A stretch of 64,000 nt of DNA from the NCBI GenBank assembly GCA_029933365.1, contig JAOZOH010000001.1, positions 1-64,000 of the forward strand, read 5' to 3'. The position numbers were made by a program, and so were the translations under genes. The notes under the pieces are model-generated. The model did no database searches. It was not told the DNA's origin and saw only the letters and a list, made by a program, of their open reading frames with translations. How positions within the stretch are numbered: the stretch's first letter is position 1; the number at the start of each line of letters is the position of its first letter. This DNA is from Desulfuromusa sp. Lineage in GTDB: Bacteria; Desulfobacterota; Desulfuromonadia; Desulfuromonadales; Geopsychrobacteraceae. Below are positions 52,851 to 62,115 of the stretch, in pieces.

Positions 52851-52942
52851 GTAAACTTTTTTAGCAACTAATGCGGTGTTTGTAGCCAATTTTGGCGACA
52901 AAAAAGTAAACAAAACTCAGCGATGTAAACAAATTAGTAAAC
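52851..52942 (+). repeat. GTAAAC repeats before the ParM-like gene
   Basis: GTAAAC at 52851, 52906, 52925 and 52937, irregularly spaced, just before the ParM-like start. Possible centromere-like or operator site of the ParR-like protein. The remaining gap 52666-52850 shows no gene. Confidence 0.4.
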
Positions 52943-52957
52943 GAAAGGGGATACAAA

Positions 52958-53833
52958 ATGGTCTTTGTTTGTGATCTTGGATTTTCTGCCCTGAAATGGA
53001 TATATGGGGAAAAGCGGGGTCGGATCATCTCGGCTCATCGTCGTAACCATGACGGAAAAATTCTCGTAGGAACTGAAGCCCTACTGACAGCCGGATCAAG
53101 CTACCTTAAAACTTTGGAAGAGCTAGTGCATTTTTACCCAACGTTTGTAGATGCTGCTACTCAAGCCGGTGAAGTTCCTAAAGGAACACCACTTATTGTC
53201 GGCCTTCCCTATGGAGCATGGGTAACCGAAAAAGGGCTCCCGGCTGGAATAGTCAAAACCCTAACGAAAGTTTTGAATGGCAGCGGTTGGCCTGATGTCC
53301 GGGTTCTTCCACAGGGAATTGGAGGAATTCGGCTCTTCCTAGGCAAAAACCCAACCAACAAAGGAAATGTTTTAGCGGTAGATATCGGATTCAACACCGT
53401 CATTTTCACTTTATTCTCGGCGGACTCCAAAAACATCATCTACGGTGATACCTTTTACAAGCGTGGCGTTCATCAGATGGCTACCCAACTGCTGCTACCG
53501 AACATCAGGAACCTTGCTCCGTCCAGAACCTTCACCCCAGTAGAAGTCAGCTATCTGATCGAACACGGCTATATTCAATATGGATTTGAACGTCACGACA
53601 TCAGCAAAGAGATCGAAACAGCTGCCAAAATCTACATTGAGGATGTGCTGCGAGACATCAATGGGGAACTCCAAGCTCACCTAGGACTAAAAGCGGCTTT
53701 TGACACGGTACTGGTCTTTGGTGGAGGAGCCACTCTGATCAAGGAAACAATTTCCTCGAACAGGGTCAATATTGAGATCCTGCCTGAACCAGAGTTTGCC
53801 AATGCGGCAGGTTTCGCACTGGCGGATGGATAA
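52958..53833 (+). CDS. ParM/StbA-like actin-fold partition protein
   Basis: 291 residues. Actin-fold phosphate loops: VFVCDLGFSALKW (1-15), VLAVDIGFNTVIF (about 146), and adenosine motif VLVFGGGATLI (about 260). Forms filaments that separate plasmid copies. AAAGGGG precedes the ATG; the ParR-like gene follows by 12 bp. Confidence 0.85.
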   Translation: MVFVCDLGFSALKWIYGEKRGRIISAHRRNHDGKILVGTEALLTAGSSYLKTLEELVHFYPTFVDAATQAGEVPKGTPLIVGLPYGAWVTEKGLPAGIVKTLTKVLNGSGWPDVRVLPQGIGGIRLFLGKNPTNKGNVLAVDIGFNTVIFTLFSADSKNIIYGDTFYKRGVHQMATQLLLPNIRNLAPSRTFTPVEVSYLIEHGYIQYGFERHDISKEIETAAKIYIEDVLRDINGELQAHLGLKAAFDTVLVFGGGATLIKETISSNRVNIEILPEPEFANAAGFALADG

Positions 53834-53845
53834 CCGGGTGACATT

Positions 53846-54121
53846 ATGGCAAACCGGCTACTGAGATTGACGGTCCACGATCCTGTTGTCATCAAGGCCT
53901 TGGATGAGTTGCGCAAATCAAGGAAACAATCGGCCTTTGTCGTTGAAGCACTGAGACATTTTTTGGGAACGACTCAAGGAGAAGATCAACTGGAGTCCTA
54001 TCTATCTCTGGGGGAAAAAAACCTCCCAGAGCCTGAGATTCAAAAACCGGAAAGAAAAGAGGAGTCTTCTATCACTCAGGAATCTGCCAAATTCAATCTG
54101 GATGATATCTTCAAAATTTGA
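53846..54121 (+). CDS. ParR-like small DNA-binding partner
   Basis: 91 residues. The N-terminal half (RLLRLTVHDPVVIKALDELRKSRKQSAFVVEALRHFL) resembles a ribbon-helix-helix, and the acidic tail ends FNLDDIFKI, a short hydrophobic peptide as in ParR that may contact ParM filaments. Directly downstream of the ParM-like gene. Confidence 0.7.
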   Translation: MANRLLRLTVHDPVVIKALDELRKSRKQSAFVVEALRHFLGTTQGEDQLESYLSLGEKNLPEPEIQKPERKEESSITQESAKFNLDDIFKI

Positions 54122-54174
54122 TCCCTCTTCTGTGGTCCCGTATATTATGAATCAAAGTACTCATTCTTATCGTT

Positions 54175-54209
54175 GAAATCCCACCTCCCTATTAAGGGTG
54201 CGGGATTTC
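54175..54209. terminator. Terminator between the partition genes and the cargo operon
   Basis: GAAATCCCAC / GTGCGGGATTTC stem with a short internal loop. It lies between convergent transcripts and can serve both. Bases 54210-54411 hold no clear gene. Confidence 0.5.
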
Positions 54210-54411
54210 AAAACTTACTAGTTTTGTGAATTTGGCCTGATCGATCCGATATCGTCGTCAAAAGTAAATTCCTGATTTTTGAGAAGCCAAGTTTGTGTGA
54301 TTTATTCCTAGATGAAGCAAGATTCCATTCCAGAACAACATGCAAAACGACCCAACCATTTGGATTCAGGTAGAGCCTTTTTTGTCTTACGGATGGTGAG
54401 TTCCGGGACAA

Positions 54412-55185
54412 TTAGTAAAGGAGTATTTTCTTTGGCCGGTAAAAATTAAATGCATTATTATAAAAAACATTTTTTGCGACTACCTCTCCTACTGCTTCGA
54501 CAATAAGAATAAAATCGTTGTCAGAGTATGGTCGGGGAGCTCTTGTAGAAGGCAGATCTGTCCCAAAAAAAAGAGCCTCTGGGTTAATGGAAACAATTTC
54601 CTTTAATGCTTTCTTAACGTCAAAATCAACCCTGCTAAAGCCTGTAGCCTTTACCTTAACCCCCTTTTCAACTAATTTTAGAAGGGTTGGAAAGCCTGCC
54701 CCCGATAGCCCCAGATGGGCAATGGATACCAAGGGTAGAGAAATAAGGTTATTGAATAGAGCCGGTAATTCTTTTGAGTCAACATACAATTCAACATGCC
54801 ATCCAGCAATTTCGTAGATTCGCCGGGCAAACTTTTCAAGATTTTCCACACCTTCGGAGCCACCACGTTTTAAATTAAAACGAACTCCTCGTACCCCGGC
54901 CTGGTCAAGCTTAATAATTTCCTCATCAGAAGCCGTTTTTGGTAATTGTGTCACACCGACAAAGTCTGGTCCAAGCGCTTCAAGTGCTGCAAGAAGATAA
55001 CTTTGATCAAGTTCCTGAAATGAAGCTGAAACAACCGCTCCTCCAGCAAGATCATACCCTTCGAGCCTAGTAAAATAATCAGTACGAGAAAAGCTATCAG
55101 GCACAAACCCCTGATTGGGAACAAGGGGGAAGTTCTTATCAATAATATGAAAATGGCTATCGAAAATTTTATATTTGTTTATCAT
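54412..55185 (-). CDS. Amidohydrolase-family metal hydrolase
   Basis: 257 residues from ATG 55185 (a TTG at 55215 would add 10). DSHFHIID carries the HxH of the amidohydrolase-2 family; FFGTDLPSTRAPRPYSDNDF holds the C-terminal Asp, and SIAHLGLSG the third His. Resembles 2-pyrone-4,6-dicarboxylate lactonase-type enzymes. Last gene of the transporter operon; probably acts on the imported carboxylate. Confidence 0.8.
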   Translation of the reverse strand: MINKYKIFDSHFHIIDKNFPLVPNQGFVPDSFSRTDYFTRLEGYDLAGGAVVSASFQELDQSYLLAALEALGPDFVGVTQLPKTASDEEIIKLDQAGVRGVRFNLKRGGSEGVENLEKFARRIYEIAGWHVELYVDSKELPALFNNLISLPLVSIAHLGLSGAGFPTLLKLVEKGVKVKATGFSRVDFDVKKALKEIVSINPEALFFGTDLPSTRAPRPYSDNDFILIVEAVGEVVAKNVFYNNAFNFYRPKKILLY

Positions 55186-55211
55186 TATCAATGCTATCGC
55201 CTCTCCTAAAC

Positions 55212-55946
55212 TCAACGAACAACGATATGGTATCGGAATCTGTCGCCCCGCCCCATACTACGACGCCATTCGACCGGGGCATCTTCATAGGTGTGGGCTA
55301 CGCGCTCAACGCACATAACGGGGGCATTCTGTTCAATACCTAATAATTCTGCCGTTTCATGATTTGCAATATCGGGTTGCAAATACTCATCTGCCCAAAT
55401 TATGGGCGTTGCAAACTTCTCACTATAAATAGGATATAGAAGCTTATTTTCAATAGACAGTTTTTCAATACCCTTAAATCTTTCATAGGGAAGATAAAGT
55501 TCTTCGACGGCAAAAGGAATTTCCTGCAACGTCCGGATTCTTTTTATTCTGATGATATCTTCATTCTCATCCAGATTAAGAATATTAGCTGCTTTAGAAT
55601 TTTGTTTAATGACAGACATATCCAATATTTTACTGCCTGGGATCTCTTCTGGGTCGCCTTCGACCAACCCATAGCGAAAAAAACGGCTAAAACTTTTTGA
55701 AAAATCAGGGCTGGCAACAAAAGTCCCTTTCCCTTGTCTGCGGAAAAGGACACCTTCCTGGACAAGGATTCCCAGAGCTTTTTTCACCGTACCAACGGAA
55801 ACATTAAAATCTCTGGAAAGTTCATTTTCTGAGGGGATCATCATCCCCTGGCTCCAGATATTACTGGAGATTCTTTGTTTGATAGCTTCTACAAGCTGTA
55901 GATACAGGGGTTTTTCATTCTTGAAGTCAATACTGATCAGATTCAT
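55212..55946 (-). CDS. GntR-family regulator (HutC subfamily, UTRA domain)
   Basis: 244 residues from ATG 55946 (GGTGG upstream). GntR wHTH: PLYLQLVEAIKQRI, MMIPSENELSRDFNVSVGTVKKALGIL, GKGTFVASPD; then UTRA (about 85-235: IRIKRIRTLQEIPFAVEELYLPYERF). It probably senses the transported acid and controls this operon; the 59201 palindrome is a candidate operator. Its stop abuts the amidohydrolase. Confidence 0.88.
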   Translation of the reverse strand: MNLISIDFKNEKPLYLQLVEAIKQRISSNIWSQGMMIPSENELSRDFNVSVGTVKKALGILVQEGVLFRRQGKGTFVASPDFSKSFSRFFRYGLVEGDPEEIPGSKILDMSVIKQNSKAANILNLDENEDIIRIKRIRTLQEIPFAVEELYLPYERFKGIEKLSIENKLLYPIYSEKFATPIIWADEYLQPDIANHETAELLGIEQNAPVMCVERVAHTYEDAPVEWRRSMGRGDRFRYHIVVR

Positions 55947-56025
55947 ATTATTTTCCACCTTAGTTTGGATTCTTATATAGCTTACCCCGCTAATGATAGC
56001 TTTATCAGCTTCATGATACAACAAG

Positions 56026-57573
56026 CTAAGATTCTTCATGCTCACTTTCAAAAGTCTCTTCCGACACTTCAGAAAGAGCTGTTTTCCCTCTTTTAACCAT
56101 CTTGTTGAGAATGACGGGAAGGACAAGAACACCAATTGTTGCGCAAAGAATGACCAGCGCAATAGGTCTCATAAAGCTATCAATGCCACCTATTTCTACC
56201 GCCCAGAAAAAATTGCGTTCAGCCAGCGGACCCAGCAGTAAGGCTAACAAGAAGGCAGGTACCGAATAACCATACCTGGAAAGCAATGCTCCAAGGACTC
56301 CAAAAATAACCACCAGATACATATCAAACAACATCTGCCGCCAAGCAAAGGCTCCAACAAGACAAAAAAGTGCAATAATTGGAACCAGATATTTATTAGG
56401 AACAGCTGTCACATTGCTGGCAAGTCGGGCAACCACTATCCCGATTGGCAACAAGAGAATATTTGCAATAACCAGGGAAAATAAAATTGCATAGGCTTCA
56501 ACAGCATGTTCACCAAAAAAACTTGGTCCGGGTGTTACACCATTGATCATGAGAGCCGCCATAATAACCAGCGTAGTGCCAGAACCGGGAATACCCAGAG
56601 TCACTGTTGGAATAATCGCCCCACCAGGAACACCATTATTGCAAGCATCTGCAGCGATCAGACCTCCAGCATAACCAGTTCCAAATTTCTCCGGAGTTTT
56701 GCTCCATTGCTTTGCCTGCCCATAGCTGACCCAAGTTGCAATTGCTGCTCCGGTTCCAGGAATGAGACCTACGAGGATACCGATCAAGCCAGAACGGATC
56801 ATGTTGAGCTTCTGCTTGAACGATGCCTTAATACCATCAATAATTGGGCCAAAACCCTGGATTCTCTGTACCCCTTCTGCAACTATACTTTTTTGACCAA
56901 CAAGGGTGAAGAGCTCGCTAAAGCCAAATACCCCCAGTAGAACTGGAATAAGTGGGAGACCTTCATATAGGCCATAAAAACCAAAGCTGGCCCGGATATA
57001 CCCTTCTTGGAATTCGGTGCCGACACATGCAACCAACAATCCCAGCGCCGATGAAAAAAGACCCTTTAGCAACGATTTTCCAGTGAGGGAACCGACTGCA
57101 GTCATGCCGAAAAGTGCCATCATGAAGAGCTCGGCTGGTCCAAAATTTAAAGCATAAATACCGACCACCGGGGTTATGACAAGTGCGATCAATGCGGATA
57201 AAATACCACCTACGGTAGAGGCTCCGATGGATAGACCCAAAGCATAGCCAGCTTTTCCCTGGCGTGTCATCTGGAAACCCTCAAGACATGTTGGTGCATT
57301 GGAAGGGGTTCCCGGGATATTAAGTAGAATGGCTGGGATAGAGCCTGCAGCTTGGGATGCACAAAAGCAAGCCATCATGAAAACAACAGCATTCGTGGGT
57401 CCAAGATAAACGGTGAAGGGAAGAACCATTGCCAGGAAGTTGGTGTCATTGAATCCCGGTATTGCACCAACCACCAGCCCTGCAAGCATTCCAAGGGGGA
57501 GCCACATAAGGTGTTCCGGCTGTAATAACAACCCCAGGCCAGAAAAAATGATGTCTAAACTCGCAATTTCCAT
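56026..57573 (-). CDS. tctA: Tripartite tricarboxylate transporter, large permease
   Basis: 515 residues, about 11-12 membrane segments. TctA features: GLVVGAIPGFNDTNFLAMVLPFT, NIPGTPSNAPTCLEGFQM, RQGKAGYALGLSIGASTVGG, and GVPGGAIIPTVTLGIPGSGTT. Start ATG 57573 (AGAGG 5 nt upstream). Imports a carboxylate with TctB and TctC using the ion gradient. Confidence 0.95.
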   Translation of the reverse strand: MEIASLDIIFSGLGLLLQPEHLMWLPLGMLAGLVVGAIPGFNDTNFLAMVLPFTVYLGPTNAVVFMMACFCASQAAGSIPAILLNIPGTPSNAPTCLEGFQMTRQGKAGYALGLSIGASTVGGILSALIALVITPVVGIYALNFGPAELFMMALFGMTAVGSLTGKSLLKGLFSSALGLLVACVGTEFQEGYIRASFGFYGLYEGLPLIPVLLGVFGFSELFTLVGQKSIVAEGVQRIQGFGPIIDGIKASFKQKLNMIRSGLIGILVGLIPGTGAAIATWVSYGQAKQWSKTPEKFGTGYAGGLIAADACNNGVPGGAIIPTVTLGIPGSGTTLVIMAALMINGVTPGPSFFGEHAVEAYAILFSLVIANILLLPIGIVVARLASNVTAVPNKYLVPIIALFCLVGAFAWRQMLFDMYLVVIFGVLGALLSRYGYSVPAFLLALLLGPLAERNFFWAVEIGGIDSFMRPIALVILCATIGVLVLPVILNKMVKRGKTALSEVSEETFESEHEES

Positions 57574-57581
57574 GACCACCT

Positions 57582-58049
57582 CTATAAAAGAAAGGAACCA
57601 ATTGCCAAACGTGGGAGCGACATCTTCATCAACACGACCATAGCCATATACAGAAATGCGGTAATGAGGAATGCGATACCTATGTTTCGGATCCAGGATT
57701 CACCGCCTAAACGCCTGAATAGCATTGCTAAAAACAGCATGCTGCTCAGGGCAAAACCAAGATATGGCATAATTATGATATACGCTATTGGAGCAACCAG
57801 AATCAGTATTGGCTTAAGGATTTGTGATCGAGAAACTACAGTCTTTGCTGCTACGGTTCGAGGAGAAAACAGATAAACAGAAACCACCCCCAGCCAGAGC
57901 ACACCTGTAAGCGCAGCGAGGATATATGGCCATTTAATAGCAACCATAGAAGCATCTTTCGTCTGGACAAAATAAGCGATCCCAAACGCTAGAGATACTC
58001 CTGGAATGATTGCTTCCCCTGGATTGAAGCCCCTTTTTGTTTTTTCCAC
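57582..58049 (-). CDS. tctB: Tripartite tricarboxylate transporter, small permease
   Basis: 155 residues, four membrane segments (FNPGEAIIPGVSLAFGIAYFV; ILAALTGVLWLGVVSVYLF; PILILVAPIAYIIIMPYLGF; RNIGIAFLITAFLYMAMVVL). Gene sits between tctC and tctA as usual for the family. Confidence 0.9.
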   Translation of the reverse strand: MEKTKRGFNPGEAIIPGVSLAFGIAYFVQTKDASMVAIKWPYILAALTGVLWLGVVSVYLFSPRTVAAKTVVSRSQILKPILILVAPIAYIIIMPYLGFALSSMLFLAMLFRRLGGESWIRNIGIAFLITAFLYMAMVVLMKMSLPRLAIGSFLL

Positions 58050-58065
58050 CTTGACCCCTTATGAA

Positions 58066-58090
58066 CGATCAGGTCGAAATGACCTGATCG
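58066..58090 (-). promoter_or_regulatory. Intercistronic hairpin between tctC and tctB
   Basis: CGATCAGGTC / GACCTGATCG, 10-bp perfect stem with a 5-nt loop and no T run. Such a hairpin can protect the tctC transcript and lower downstream expression, which suits a binding protein needed in excess. Confidence 0.55.
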
Positions 58091-58124
58091 AATTTGACTA
58101 ACTACCATTGGGCAAAAAATCGAC

Positions 58125-59081
58125 CTACATAAGCTGCTTGTACTTTTCCCAAACCTTTTGAAATTCCTGAACATAAGCATCACATTCTTCCGGTGTCCAG
58201 TAGTCAATAAATGGAGCCATTCCCTGTTTTTCTGCCAAAGAAAGTGTTTTGGGAGCAGAAACAGCCTCTTTGAAGCTGTTAACAAGTTTCTTATAATTCT
58301 CAGGAGATTTTGTCACCGTCTCCCGTTTGATCATGAACGCAAAAGGTTCCACTAAATTCGGGAATTTCTTTCCGGTAGCGTCAGTAAGGGTTGGAATATC
58401 CCAAAGACCCGAATAAACTTTTTTATCTGTAAATGACGCCAAAGCTTTGATGAAATCTTTCTTGGACGAAGCTGAGAAATACGGGCCGATACAAGCATCC
58501 ACTTGTTTGCCTGCAAGTGCATTGCGAGCTTTTGAACCACCATTAAAAGCAATAACTTTGGCATTGATACCGGTAAGTTCAATAAGAATTTTTGCTGCAA
58601 GGGTGGAAACTGCCTTGGGGTGAGAAGTAGAAATCGTCAAAGGTTTCTTGGCCTTCTTACCCGCTGCAATAAATTCATCAATAGTGCTGTATGGAGAATC
58701 TTTATGTACTAAGAGAACATTGGGGTCAGTGATCAGGTTTCCGATAAAACCAACCTCATTCCAGCCTGCTTTTGCTGCCCCGGTATTGACGTTCATTGCG
58801 TACATTGCAATTGTGGTCATAATGGTTGTGTATCCATCAGAAGGCTTCGCCATCATTTTGCCAAACCCGATAGCACCTGAAGCTCCAGGGGAATAATCAA
58901 AGGTTATCGGCTGCCCTAAAATATCTTCCCAGCCCATAGCCAGCACCCTGGATGACCGGTCAAAACCACCCCCTGCTTTTGCAGGGACAATGTGAGTTAT
59001 TGGTTTAGAGGGGAAATCTGCTGCGGATGCAACACTTACACACAGAAAAACTACTGCAATGATAAAACTAAATCTTTTCAT
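58125..59081 (-). CDS. tctC: Tripartite tricarboxylate transporter, substrate-binding protein
   Basis: 318 residues with a Sec signal peptide (about 1-20, AASA-like site VASAAD). TctC/BugT features: PSKPITHIVPAKAGGGFDRSSRVLA, GASGAIGFGKM, DPNVLLVHKDSPYSTIDEF, AFNGGSKARNALAGKQVD. Periplasmic binding protein and first gene of the operon. Confidence 0.95.
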   Translation of the reverse strand: MKRFSFIIAVVFLCVSVASAADFPSKPITHIVPAKAGGGFDRSSRVLAMGWEDILGQPITFDYSPGASGAIGFGKMMAKPSDGYTTIMTTIAMYAMNVNTGAAKAGWNEVGFIGNLITDPNVLLVHKDSPYSTIDEFIAAGKKAKKPLTISTSHPKAVSTLAAKILIELTGINAKVIAFNGGSKARNALAGKQVDACIGPYFSASSKKDFIKALASFTDKKVYSGLWDIPTLTDATGKKFPNLVEPFAFMIKRETVTKSPENYKKLVNSFKEAVSAPKTLSLAEKQGMAPFIDYWTPEECDAYVQEFQKVWEKYKQLM

Positions 59082-59200
59082 GTCTGACCTCCTGTTTCAT
59101 GGGTTAAGTACTACCTTTTTGTGCCACTCGTGTAGAGATATGCTATTTAGTGGTCCCATTATTTTAAAATAATATAAATACAGTTAACCAATTTTGCCCA

Positions 59201-59254
59201 TCCACATCTATATTATCTAACTTATGTATCTAAGCTAGATAATATAGATGTGGA
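59201..59254. repeat. Perfect 19-bp inverted repeat upstream of tctC
   Basis: TCCACATCTATATTATCTA (59201-59219) and TAGATAATATAGATGTGGA (59236-59254) with a 16-nt spacer, 120 bp before tctC. Candidate operator of the GntR regulator or the border of the cargo segment. Confidence 0.7.
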
Positions 59255-59708
59255 TGTCAAGGAAAATAACAACGTTATAAATATTTCGGAATAGAAATGG
59301 GAGTTGTGCTTAGTACTCTGGGCAATTTTACGACAAAAAAGCATGAATTATCGGTTCTATCCACGTTCCAATATGTTGCACTAGATTGTTTCCAGCGGTC
59401 AAAAGTGGATAGAAATCTGGATTCTTAAAAATTCCGCAACCTAGTGCACACGGGGCAGATGATTGTCAAAACTTAGCATTTTTGAAAGCACCTTAACAAT
59501 ATTGAAAGACTCCTTCCTGTTACTTTTCAAAAGTCCCGTCAAAATTTATTCGCAGATATCCAAGAATTTTTGAAAGGCGGATTAGCCGTTCTTAGATCAT
59601 AATTCTTTAATTTATTTCAGTATAATAATCGCACGCCCCCACAAAAAGTCATTTTCAACTTCCCCCGCTCCCCATTCCAGAAAAGAATCCAACTTTCCGG
59701 AGATTTTT
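59255..59708. other. Gene-free region between cargo and transfer operons
   Basis: About 450 bp. TGCACTAG / CTAGTGCA (about 59376 and 59440) and TCTATCCAC / GTGGATAGA (about 59358 and 59406) form inverted pairs of the kind seen in operators; the tra promoter should lie here. No frame is convincing. Confidence 0.4.
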
Positions 59709-60245
59709 GTGAAGATATTCCCGTTGTTTTTCCTGGCCATGATATTTGCCACTAGCACCTTGGCGAACTCGATCTGCCGCCAACCTGAAGTCGCTGATTT
59801 TGGATCAGCTGTATCAAGCCATGCAGATAGCAGTTTCGTCATAACCCAACAATGCAAAAAAAATCATCTCGTTGCAAAAAAGCCGGTTCACCTGTCCATC
59901 CACATAAACCAGGACGCTGGCACTACAAAAAGTATCACAACAAGCCACTCCTTACCCTGGGTCATACTTTTCAACCTCAACGAAGCTTATTTAGACGATT
60001 CAGACCGGTTGATCATGAACCAGATTCCTTTTGGATCAAGAGTAAGAGTCACCGGTTACACATGCTCAATCGGAAGTAAAGACTACAACGACAAGCTTTC
60101 GCTGCAACGAGCAGAAGCGGTCGCGAATTATCTGCGAAGTCACAAAGTGAAAATCATCTCTATCAGTGGCAGAGGGGAATGTTGCCCCGTGTCCACCACA
60201 GACCTTGGCAAAAACCGGAGAGTTTTGATTGAGGAGGAAAAATGA
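59709..60245 (+). CDS. OmpA-family periplasmic protein of the transfer operon
   Basis: 178 residues from GTG 59709 (CCGGAG upstream). Signal peptide about 1-19, then an OmpA-like domain: FNLNEAYLDDSDRLIMNQIPFG, VRVTGYTCSIGSKDYNDKLSLQRAEAVANYL and GKNRRVLIEE. Binds peptidoglycan, perhaps anchoring the secretion channel. Its stop overlaps the next gene. Confidence 0.8.
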   Translation: MKIFPLFFLAMIFATSTLANSICRQPEVADFGSAVSSHADSSFVITQQCKKNHLVAKKPVHLSIHINQDAGTTKSITTSHSLPWVILFNLNEAYLDDSDRLIMNQIPFGSRVRVTGYTCSIGSKDYNDKLSLQRAEAVANYLRSHKVKIISISGRGECCPVSTTDLGKNRRVLIEEEK

Positions 60246-60958
60246 GATTTATCCTTTACCTTATTCTGGCAGTTTTTATTGGGATCCAGCCCACATTTGC
60301 TGGAGAAAAGTCTGAAAATCCAGCAGACCAGCTTTCACAAATTCTGCCCAATACGACCATTGATGGTTTTGGGCCAACACCGATCCCTGGACTTTTCGAA
60401 GTCACTGCTGGCGATCAGATTTTTTATTTCAGCCCAACAGGTCACCTTGTCTTGGGTGAAATATGGTCCAAGGACGGTCGTAGCCTCACAGCGGAGCGAC
60501 GCGAACAAGTGATCGCTGAAAAGCTCAAACAGCTTCCTCTCAAAAAAGCTCTGACACTCGGCAATGGTCCTCATGAAATCATCGAGTTTACCGATCCAGA
60601 TTGCCCTTTCTGCCGAAAAGTTGATGCCTTTTTCATTGATCGTTCTGACGTGACCAGACACATATTTTTTTACCCCATCAAAGGGCTACATCCGAAGGCT
60701 GTGGACAAGGCAAATTTCATCCTGTGTAGTGATGATCAGGAAAAAGCCCTGAAAGAAATCTTTACCGGCAAATGGGACAAAATATCCCTGCCATCATTGG
60801 CGAACGATTGTCAGAAAACTCTCTTGGACGAACATCTTCAACTCGGAGGAATGCTCGGTGTGCGGGGAACACCAAGTATCTGGGTTGACGGTATCAGGAT
60901 CAAGGGTGCTGATTTAGACGCAATCTCCGCTTTACTCGACAAAAAACCAAAAGAATGA
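60242..60958 (+). CDS. dsbC: DsbC-like thiol:disulfide interchange protein
   Basis: 238 residues with a signal peptide (about 1-20). DsbC dimerisation part (TIDGFGPTPIPGLFEVTAGDQIFYFS) and thioredoxin fold with DCPFCRKVD (CxxC) and GVRGTPSIW (cis-Pro). Isomerase for disulfides in transfer proteins; common in F-type tra operons. Confidence 0.9.
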   Translation: MRFILYLILAVFIGIQPTFAGEKSENPADQLSQILPNTTIDGFGPTPIPGLFEVTAGDQIFYFSPTGHLVLGEIWSKDGRSLTAERREQVIAEKLKQLPLKKALTLGNGPHEIIEFTDPDCPFCRKVDAFFIDRSDVTRHIFFYPIKGLHPKAVDKANFILCSDDQEKALKEIFTGKWDKISLPSLANDCQKTLLDEHLQLGGMLGVRGTPSIWVDGIRIKGADLDAISALLDKKPKE

Positions 60959-60971
60959 AGGAGAATTTCAC

Positions 60972-61256
60972 ATGAAGAAAATGTTGTTTATCACAATTCT
61001 ACTATTTTTCTGTGCCGGTCCAGTATTGGCTATTACGGCTCCGCCAACGACCGGGTTCGCCTACACAATGTACGACATTGTCGTCATCAAAATGCTTCAG
61101 GGAGCCATTGGCTTCATTTCTGGTCTGGCTCTAGTGATCTGGGGGGCATCCATGTTGCCTCGTGGAGCATATCTTCCAGCCGCTTTCACAGTCGCTGCCG
61201 GAGGCATGGTTATCAAGGCTGACACCATTGTTACCAGTCTGGGAATGATGATCTAA
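60972..61256 (+). CDS. traA: Pilin-like membrane protein
   Basis: 94 residues, signal peptide then two hydrophobic segments (MLQGAIGFISGLALVIWGASML and AAFTVAAGGMVIKADTIVTSLG), as in F-type pilin. AAGGAG precedes the ATG. Position right before traL supports a pilin. Sequence itself is weakly conserved. Confidence 0.65.
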   Translation: MKKMLFITILLFFCAGPVLAITAPPTTGFAYTMYDIVVIKMLQGAIGFISGLALVIWGASMLPRGAYLPAAFTVAAGGMVIKADTIVTSLGMMI

Positions 61257-61294
61257 AAAGACAAGGGACCCGCCCCTTTTCTCCGGAGAAATAA

Positions 61295-61561
61295 ATGGAT
61301 AAGAAAATGCCCCAGTACCTTTCCAGCCCCTACCAACTCCTCTGGTTCGAACCAGACGACTTGTCCATCATGGTCATTGGTTATCTGCTCGCTATGGTCT
61401 TTGGAGGGATCTTCTGGCTGGGAATGATTGCAGGTCCAGTGGTTTATGGCCTGCTCAAACGACGCTATCCCCGAGGTTTTCTACGACACATGTTCTACAT
61501 GATTGGCTGGACTAAGCTGCATGGCTATCCAACCTTTTACGAAGAGGAGTTCATCGAATGA
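61295..61561 (+). CDS. traL: TraL-like conjugation protein
   Basis: 88 residues: QYLSSPYQLLWFEPDDLSIM, one or two membrane segments and YPRGFLRHMFYMIGW fit TraL. Inner-membrane part of the F-type channel. GGAGAAATAA precedes the ATG; overlaps traE by 4 nt. Confidence 0.85.
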   Translation: MDKKMPQYLSSPYQLLWFEPDDLSIMVIGYLLAMVFGGIFWLGMIAGPVVYGLLKRRYPRGFLRHMFYMIGWTKLHGYPTFYEEEFIE

Positions 61562-62115
61562 AGTTCGATCTCTTCGTACAGAAGACCAGTAATCTTTTCG
61601 CAGAACGACGCCTGCTCAGGTTGATCGTTTTTCTGATAGGCGGCTTGCAGGTATTCAACTGCTTGCTTCTCTTTTCGGTTCTGGACCAGAAACGCACCAT
61701 TTTGATTCCGGTCGGCAATCCAAACAAGGTATCAATTTCCGGCTCTTCGGCAGGAACATCTTACCTGCGTGAAATGGGTCGCTATGTTACCGGGCTTGGT
61801 CTGAGCTACAACCCAGGTACGGTCAGGCAACAATATGAAGAGCTACTGACGATGTTCTCTCCTGAACACTTTGCCAGCGCCAAGGAACAACTCTATGAGG
61901 CAGCGGATACAGTGGAAACAGCTGGAGCCTCCAGTGTTTTCTTCATTGCCAACATGGACAACCATCCCAAAGAGAAAATTCTCGATATCACCGGCACTCG
62001 GCAGTTGTTTGTGCAGGATCAGAAAACGGAGGAAAAACAATTGATCTATCGACTTTCCTATCAAATCAAGAATGGTCGTTTCTCGATCAACAATTTTTCA
62101 GAGAGGCCGAACTGA
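61558..62115 (+). CDS. traE: TraE-like conjugation protein
   Basis: 185 residues; N-terminal membrane segment (LIVFLIGGLQVFNCLLLFSVL) then the VirB8-like periplasmic domain: SYLREMGRYVTGLGLSYNP, YEELLTMFSPEHF, GTRQLFVQDQK. Scaffold of the secretion channel. Overlaps traK. Confidence 0.88.
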   Translation: MKFDLFVQKTSNLFAERRLLRLIVFLIGGLQVFNCLLLFSVLDQKRTILIPVGNPNKVSISGSSAGTSYLREMGRYVTGLGLSYNPGTVRQQYEELLTMFSPEHFASAKEQLYEAADTVETAGASSVFFIANMDNHPKEKILDITGTRQLFVQDQKTEEKQLIYRLSYQIKNGRFSINNFSERPN

